Shown here piece by piece: positions 48,501-57,500 of a stretch of 64,000 bases of DNA (positions within the stretch are counted from its first letter, which is position 1; the number at the start of each line of letters is the position of its first letter). The translations under genes were made by a program, and so were the position numbers. The notes beneath the pieces are model-generated. The model made no database searches. It was not told the origin of the DNA and worked only from the letters and a program-made list of their open reading frames with translations. Where the stretch lies: the NCBI GenBank assembly GCA_012845835.1, contig JABAKD010000017.1, positions 5,654,651-5,718,650 of the forward strand. Direction: 5' to 3'. The stretch comes from Undaria pinnatifida. Lineage: Eukaryota; Sar; Phaeophyceae; Laminariales; Alariaceae.

Positions 48501-51500
48501 CTCCGCAAACAAAATAATATATGCAGATACTCTTTTCATAGCATCCTTCCTCGTGTCGAGCAGCCATGAAACGTTCGTTAAAGAAAACCGCTGGTTTTGG
48601 GGGGGGCTATCGTAGAATCAGTCAGACCAACCATCGTCAAATATCTACATGAGCTTTGTGAAATACCTTAGAAGTCTAAACGTATGAAAACGTCTTGCAA
48701 ATACATTACTTAGAAGGCCAGACTAGTCTATACATATGAGTACAGCCTGTCTATACCTGGCGCGGCTCTGTTTGAGCCAGAACACGTCACAGATTCTCTT
48801 AGGGTTTCCGGCGTGCTTCCATAGCAGCAGCATGTACTCGTCGTCCAGCATCACCCGGGTCGCCTGCGTGTACGGGTCCACCCTACAATCATCGCCAAAC
48901 ACGCAGCAAACGGCAAGCAAGTGAGATGAGTACAGCACAGAGCACATGGCCAACAGTATTTCTTGCGGTGATAATTGAGAACCGTGAAACACCATAGATA
49001 CAGGTACGGACACAACAAGGTGGCATCAAGGGAGCGCTGTTGTTTAGCCGTAATCATGTTGTTGCTTTTTCAAATTGTTAATGCATGGTCGAGGTTATCG
49101 CAAGTGCTTGTGAAAGCGACGAGGGAAATCGGTGACTACACCGCAACAACACGACGCGTGAGTATAATTGCGTCTGTCGTTCACGAACGTACTATACTCG
49201 GCAACTGCTTTGTTACAGAGATGATGATATCGCCAAATCCAGCCTTATCGACGTCCTTTTTCGACACGCGAACGCCTAGCATCAACTCCTCATATGCACT
49301 GCAAGCACGATCGCCGAACGGTCCGAGGCCTAACCCAGAAGCATCTCTGGATACATTGTGTCGCCGATGACGAGTGGTGCGATGGGAGTAACACATTAAT
49401 ATCGTAAGAATAGTGTTGGTTGTAGGGTTTCATTTGTTGAGGAACAGCGCATGCTCGGAGTAATTCGATTTGTGCTTTACAGCACGATCTTTAATTCTGG
49501 CACTGGGAGTGTTCACCGAGCTTCCGGCATCGCCGTTTCTCAGCATCAATGTTTGAGTGAGCTCGAGAGGCTCTGGTCGAGTGCGGTACGTCAAACAGGG
49601 CGGGAGCTACCTCTATTGTGGGACGTGTATCGGGCGCTGTTCTTAGTTATCTTTGTGTCTATGCATGCCGCACACGTATTTATAGATATTTTCGCCATCC
49701 GACAAAGTGCAGCAAAATACTTGAACCGACACGTTCTATGTTAGACGCGTGCTACGACAGAGGTAGCACTTTTGGTTTCAAATGCTTTCTAAATATCGGA
49801 GCTCCTTACGCAAAATCGTCGGAAATGCGCCGTTTCTTTTTGGCATGGTTCTCGGCCTATACCTAGGACACGGAATTTTTCATCCGCGATAAAGCAGATC
49901 TATTGTTTTCAAAATCAGCTCTTGGGATTATGAAGGACATGTCTTAACCTCGTACAGCGAGGAGTAGAATTAGAAAAAAAAGAGTGGTGCACCTTCATCG
50001 TAGCACGCTTCGTTAAAGGTGAAAGCTCTCTCTTTATGAGGCTCCGAGCACGACCAGCTGCACACCCCTCACTCCCGAACACATTTCAAGAAGATATGAT
50101 CAGCCTGATGCACAATCCCATGACCTCGGCATACTACGATCTCGTGCTTAAAAAATAACAATGGCCTTCGAAGGACTGTACTTTAAGGAGCCCAGGTATT
50201 CAGAACATGTTTGAGCCCAACATTTCTACCTCAATCGCACCACTCTAGCCGACGTACGTCGAACACCAACTCCAACGCACGTGTACACACAGAATACTCG
50301 AACACATGCACGTGCATAATTAGTCTTACACGCGCGCACACGAAAATTATGTCAGGTATACATTTGCAAATACCACAGGCTGAATCTTCAACCAGGTAGG
50401 AAGGCGAAACTCTCCATCGGTACGGGTTATTAAATCCCGCGCCTACTTTTCCGAGACCGCAAAAACGTGAAACCCCAAGAGGTCAACCACGACTACATCC
50501 TCTCGTGCGACTTTCTTAGGTTTGGCCCAAGCTTTGGTTTGGGGAGGGGGGGGGGGTCATTGCTGAGAAGCGGCCACTCTCGATAGCGGATATGTAGCAA
50601 CCTCCAAAACGTTCTTCAACAATGTTTTCGTTGGCGCATACTTGGTATATGTGTGTAAAACAACACAACTCCCCCGGTGATCGCAAACCCGAAAAACAGA
50701 GAATGCGACAAGCGCGAGCGTCTTGATCTAAGCCGCCGGAACGGCGGCCCGAGCAGTGACCTTCCTACCGTAGCATTGGACTTTCGTTTTCCCCCACCTT
50801 CCCCTTGTCGCGCACCAGATCTTGTCCAGGATGTACCAGATCACGATCGGAGCGTTGAGGATCCAGACGTGGGGGTGCGTTTTCCGCCTAACGCTGTCCA
50901 CAAAAAACCCAGCTCCCAGGGCCTAACGACCAAGATATCAACGCAATAGGTTGCCGCGGAAATCCAACCAGATGAAAGGTCTGAACCCATCACCCGTCAC
51001 GTTTCGAAGAACATTACTCGGAACACATGCTGCGGTAGTCGGATGTCCGACCAAGGCTACGGCATGTTATAAGTGTGTGTTAGGGGTGATGTTACGGTGG
51101 TGTTATGATGATGTTACGATGATGTAGTGATGGTGTTATGGTGATGATATGATGATGTTAATACCCCGTTTTCACTACTGGACTTGATGTGTTCACCACT
51201 CGCACGACGGACTCTGTATCTCACTGAAGAAAATTCTTCAGGCGATTTGATTGGGGCGGCGTAGCCAACCATTAAACGTTGGCATTCATATCATAAAATT
51301 TCAAACAGGGCTCACGAGAGCGCAAAACCGCGAAGGAACAGGGCGGGGTCACTCGCGCACCAGAGTAATCCCGAACCACGGCAAGACGAAGTTCCCGAAC
51401 ATTAAACACCTCCCGTAGTTACGGTCCAAGGAAGGTGCACCTACTGGTTCCGAGAGGTTTCGCTTGGAGAGCTATCTATCCTCCACCCAGGCGCTGACCT

Positions 51501-54500
51501 CACGGATGAAAGTGCAACCCGGTGGAAAGTTTCATGGGACAAAAACAAAAAATAAAACAAGTGTACACGTAGTCAGTGATGTTGTCTCCACTTCCTCAGT
51601 GGAGGCGCCCTGTCATTCAGACCTTTCGCCTGACACGTGCTACGCTCTTATCGGAGAAAGATTCCGGGGGGCAAACGAAGCGGGATCCTTTTGCGGTAGT
51701 GATACTGCACTGGCAACAGGGTTGACGGGAAGCGGGCCGGTCGGTGATAGTACACCGCCATGTCCGCTGGTGGTCCTTCGGCAGGCTCGACCGCTATGTC
51801 AAATAGACAGCACGAAAACAATACGATTTTCAAGTGGACGGCACCACGTTTTGCGATAGAGATGAGTCGTTCTACGACACCCCCTGACTTTTCTTTAACG
51901 AAATCGCCGGTTTTGAAAACAGCTCCCGGCCGAACCTCCTGAAATACGGTGCCCCTTGCCACCCCGACGTCTTCGATCAATCCTTTTTGACAAACAAGAA
52001 CATACATGGAAAAGTTATGTTTTCACAGCATCTTTCCTCGTGTCGAGAAGCCGTGAAACGTTCGCTAAAGAACATCGTTGCTTTTTTGGGGGGCTAATGA
52101 ATCGTAGAACCAGTCAGGTGCCCCCGTCGTTTCCTGGGCCTACTTGCTTTTAAACTCTATACCCCGCCCAGCACCTAGTTATGTCAAGAATAACAGCGAA
52201 ATTCAATGAACGGACACAAGAGGCCAAGTGGAATAAAACTGTGATCTTTCGCAACAGCAACGACACTTTTCCGACTTAGGTTGAGTCTTCTGAGGCACGT
52301 CATTCGGGGAAAAATGGAGGCATAAAGCACGCGTCCGGCGGGCAAGGATTTGGAACCCATCACGCAGATCGTGGCCAGATCGAGACGCACGCCGTATATA
52401 TCACCCCCCCCACAAGGTGCCCTAGGAATGGTTTACGTGTACAATATCGGTATAACGTGCTCCCTTCACCGACGGAATCCTATCGAAGGAAAACACGCTT
52501 GAAATACGATTATAACACCCTCGAGCATCGAAATAAAATACCTGGAACACGCCTTCCGCCAGACTCGCTACCGCACGACACGAACATATGTGTTCCGGTG
52601 AGCAACTGTGTCACGCCACGGAATCAGCGAGAAAGCCATTTTCGGTCGCCGTGTGTGGCGAACCATGGCGACGGAGAAGTGTTACACTGTATTCCCCAGG
52701 CCCACGCTCTTGACCCCCTCACGGCCACCAATCTGAAAACTACCATTGCATCATTCCCGTTCCTCGCTGGTAACGAAACTGCCATTCTTAAATATGAGAA
52801 ACCGATTCATAGGGTATGCCCTCCCCTCTTCCCACCACACTACGTGCGTGGGACGTCCATAAATGTTTAACGTGCTCATCATTAAAATATTTCCCACCGC
52901 GTGAAGCATGACAAAGCCTCTCCTTATTCGCCCTGTACAGTCAGAAACTGACATGTGCCTGTCCTGATTCCCGTCCACTACAATTGCAACGTAACAGACA
53001 AACCTTCAGCAGTCAGAAAACGGCTCATACCGTGATATATATCTCACCGTATGAAGAACCATGGCGAGAGAGAAGTTTTTCCGTAGCACCCAGGCCGAGC
53101 GCGACAGGGGCATGAGAGCGCCGAAAATGACAGTCATCCAGAAGATGCGCCAGATATCGTCAACCCCCCACCGAGCCTCCATGTCCGCCGCGTTGAGGTT
53201 GCCTCCTGGGATGGGCACCTACAATCATTTCACGCATCCGACTGATCAGATCCGTATTGATGGTGCGTGTCGGACATATCATATCCTTGTTCGTGTTCTT
53301 AGTCGGGCGTATCACATCCTTGTTCGTGTTCTTAGTCGGACATGTCATATCCTTATCGATCATTCGTCCCACAGTGGTAGGGGTTCGCGTTTTGGACCAA
53401 ACCGGTCTGACGTGGACCTGTCGGTGAGTATGATCATGTTTCCGGTGCATTCCCCTTCGGGACTAGCGCATATGAACGTTGGCCGGGTTGCGCCAACGAA
53501 TGTCTTCGAAAGCCATGTTTCGGTTGATGATGTTGATATTGAGGTCATCATGTTAGGAGCACGGACGATATACATTCACCCATAGTGAGAGATGGCTCTC
53601 GCCGGGTATGTCGGACAGATCGTACCCTTGCTCTTATTCTTTGTCGGACAAATCAGATCCCGAATAGTGGTCTGTGTTGGGCACATCAGATTGTTGTTCG
53701 CGATCCGTTGGGGGCATAATTACTTGACGTCGGGCAGATCGGATCCTTGTTCACAATCTTTGCCGAACATAACGAATCCCTGTTGATAATCTATATCGGA
53801 CATATTGTATTCTTGTTTGTGGTATTTGCCGGACAGATCAGATCCCGATTTATGATGTGTGCCGGACACATCAGATCATTGCTCGTGATCTGCGTCCGAC
53901 AGAGTTTACTCCAAATCATGACGTACGACGAACAGAGCAGACCTCTATTCGCTATCAATGTGTTACAGAAAAAAATAGTGAAAATTGTCCCGCGATAGGT
54001 ACCTGCGAAACAAATGGCACCACCATACCACCTTTAAACGACAAGGTCCACCTACAAAGGCGTAGTGGCTACTTGAGCACAACGGTATCGACGCCCACGG
54101 TCTAGTGGGCATGTGAAGGCAGCAAATACGAACAGCGCAGCAGCACCACCACCACCACCAGAGCCTCGACTTTCCTCGAAAGCCTGCGACCCTGGCTCCT
54201 GGAATAGAGATTATATGTGAGATCCACGACGAGCCCCCAAACCCTAACGTGCAACAGTCATTCTACCGCAACTGCTGCGCCGCTGGGCGTATGAGCTCTG
54301 CCGTGCGTAGCCAACACGCTCGAGGGCTGTAAATTTCAAGCTTCAACGCCTGAGCATCTTTGGAAAACGACGCCAAATTCGTCATCCCTTCTCCAATGCT
54401 ACAGAGTAGACGCCCCGCTGTGCGTGCGACGGATCGCGTGGCATTGCGTCCAGATCAGATATAGGTCGCTCACTGACTGCTGTTTGTACCGAAGGCGCAC

Positions 54501-57500
54501 ATGTAATCGCGGTCAGAACCGACGTCAGCCGTGCGTTGACTGCTGTAAGAGCCCCAAGGCCGACGTTCACGGTCCACGAATGCTTTGGCAAAAAAATGTC
54601 ATGAAGTACAACTGCTAAACATTTTGGAGAGCCTCAAAATTTTGTTCGTCGCCATTATCATTGTAGGTGAACCGACGTTAGACGGCGAGAAGCTCACAAG
54701 TTCCGACGATATAGTGTTTGCATATAATTCCGTTGGAGGTCGGCGCGAAAGGAAGAGACATTCGTAGATATGAACAACACGAAACCAGCGGTGATTTAAG
54801 ATAGAAACCACGGTTAGTTCGAGAATTATTCCCGAGATGAAACGCGTGGTACGGTATAAGTGGCCCTCTTGGGCTTTTTTTCTCCCTGAACGACGAGCCT
54901 CTTGACACAAAGACCTGTCGGAATGTCAAATATTGCTTCGCAATACTTCATCTTTTTCATAATTAGACCATCTGTTCGTTCATAGAGTTGAGGTTTCAGT
55001 CTACTCAAAATCAGTGTGTGGGTGTACGCTACTAATAGTACAAACCTCCTCAAGTGAACCGCCTCAGAAAAAAAGAACGGGTGCACCTACTGGCTTTTCA
55101 TGCGTCTCGAGTACTCTCTACCAGGACTCAGGTGTGCACGACGGTGAAAACATTTTTTTTGACGCCACTTGTTGGTTCCTCTACTGGTACTAACGCGCGA
55201 AGATACCCTGCAGGGTTCAGACCATTTTGGAATAACTCTATGCGGGAGGAACTGCGTCGACTGAAGAAAACACGAGTTCAAACAACAATTTGTCACATCG
55301 GCCACGGCGAGGCGACCGGTCAATCCTAGAAAGGGACCACACGAGTAGATCGGTGGAGAATAATTTTGCGGGAAAATAATCACGCACACTTCAGGGTAAC
55401 GAAGTCACCAGCTTAACGCTTAAATGGAAGCGAAACCCTGCAATGGTCCGTACAAACACCATGGCAGAGGTACCAAGTACGTTTCTTTTAAATCGCCCCA
55501 TGGGCGGGTCGGTGGACGTTTCAATCGCTTCATACCTGGGGGGGGAACCATCCGAACCGACCAGGAACCTTGACATTTTTGAAGCCGTGAAAAATGGACG
55601 GAAGCAGCAGCGACCACACGTGCGCGATAACCCAGACGCCGATGGACCACCCTCCCACAGTATGCAGCCAGAAATTGTCGGCCCTCCAGCCGTACAGAAG
55701 GGGTTGGAGCGCCTCCACCTCGGAGAGGTAGTTCCACGTCCCGTGACACATGGTCGCGAACATCAACCTTTATCGTACGGGTAAGGGTTGAAAGAGGCGA
55801 TGGCAACGGAGGCGACGGCGACGGGCTGCGGTGGAGAATGCGGAGAAGAATAAGCTCGGTCGGGACGTTCCGAAATACCGTGACTAGAGGGGTAACGATG
55901 CCCGCTGCTTCGAAATTCAACATCGATCTTAGAAATCTCGTCGGAATTACACGTGCTACGACAGAGGTGCACTACTTTTTCCCGAGGTTCCAGAATTTAA
56001 GAGCTTAAGACCTCTCCAAGGCAAAGACTGATTTGGAGGAACATAAAACCGATACCGGATGAAGAATCCCATGTCCTAGGTACACGACGAGAATCATGCT
56101 AAAAAATGTTGGATTTCCGACGATTTTGGATTAAGGAGCCCCGTCATTCAGAAAATGTTTCAGACGAAACGTTCTACCTATATCGTAGCACGCGTTCCTT
56201 CACCATCGTTTCGTTCATCCTTTTCTCCGTTGTGGGCCTGCGTCGTGTCTGCACAACTAAGTCCCATGGCGCAGACACGCCTTTACTCCGAGTTTCATCA
56301 ATGGATCGTTGCGCGGCATGAGAGGGCATCCACCTATCCGAGCCATTGCTTTACACGAGACATGCTTTACCACTCGCTCACGTAACAAAAGCAACTCCGA
56401 CGATTCTAAGCGGCAATATCATTTGTCTCATCGAGAACCTCGACGGCATCACTGCTGTTATCACTTCCTAGGCTTCCCTCACCACATACATGGGCGACTG
56501 TGTGCAAAGTTAACTAGCACCAGGTTACTTCTCAGAGGTCGATCCCAGCAAAGCCCTTAAGACCTACTCCATTGGTCGATTAGACCGTGAATAAAATAGA
56601 AGGAAGATCCACACAAGTTGGTTGTCCTACATGCGCGGAGGGTAGTGGCAGGTGGTATGCTTAGACGGTGGTCGTGCTTTCCCTGCTGCAGCGTTCTGCG
56701 GCAGAGGCGCTTATAGCAATACCCGGCCTTCTTGGGGGAGGCCTACCCTTCGCCCCAAGGTGACAACCATGAAGTACAGCCTCACCCGGTGAGCAAACCC
56801 CTGAGCTGGGTACATACTTGGAAGCCACCAACATTATGCCCAACATTCAACTCTAAGGTAGGGGAGAGGGGCGCCCCATTTTTGCTGCCGGATCTGAGCC
56901 ACTCGCAGGAGTGGCCCTGTACCTAGTTGAAAACACATGATGTTACGTGTTGCTTTTGTGTTGCTCAGACGACGTAATAAAACTTTCATGCGATGTCGAA
57001 GACGAACTGTAGCACAACAGCTCAGGTGAAAAGTCCCGTTATTCAAACAACGGTTTGTGCAATAAAGTCCCTATCCGTGTCGTGGAAATATTCCTCACCC
57101 CGAACGTGTACACCAGAGGCACCGGGGTATCGCGCTATGTCGTTATGGTCATGATCGGGCAGGAGGCCGGTCATTGATATACTCTCACAGGATTCTCCGG
57201 TAGGTACCCTGCAATATGCCTGGTACACTGGTATATACACATTTGCTACGTTTTTTCTCTTGCGTGGTGGTGGAAATGACGAACCTGGAGGTGGTGCACA
57301 ATATATCATCGAACACCTTCACCCACCACGGCAAGCGGATTCCCAACCTTACTGTGTACTGTTTAACTCGGGTAGGTACCCAGGTTTTAACTTTGCATAA
57401 GACACCCTTGGCAGGTTATCTCTTACGTGGTGGTGGAGATGATGAGTCTGGAACTGATTCGAGCGATGGCGTCGAAGACCTTGACGGACCATGGGCCCGG

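Noticed and set aside
38150-49370. Plus-strand peptides sharing NPEAS (38167 and 49330) as exons of one gene family
   Set aside because: The similarity covers about 25 bases with gaps; no splice sites or further homology support it.
52751-52978. Minus-strand frame with RRGFVMLHAVGNILMMSTL as an exon between flavocytochrome exons 3 and 4
   Set aside because: Its phase does not fit the best acceptor, and exon 3 already joins exon 4 in phase with a continuous helix and the RRKTHPHVW motif.
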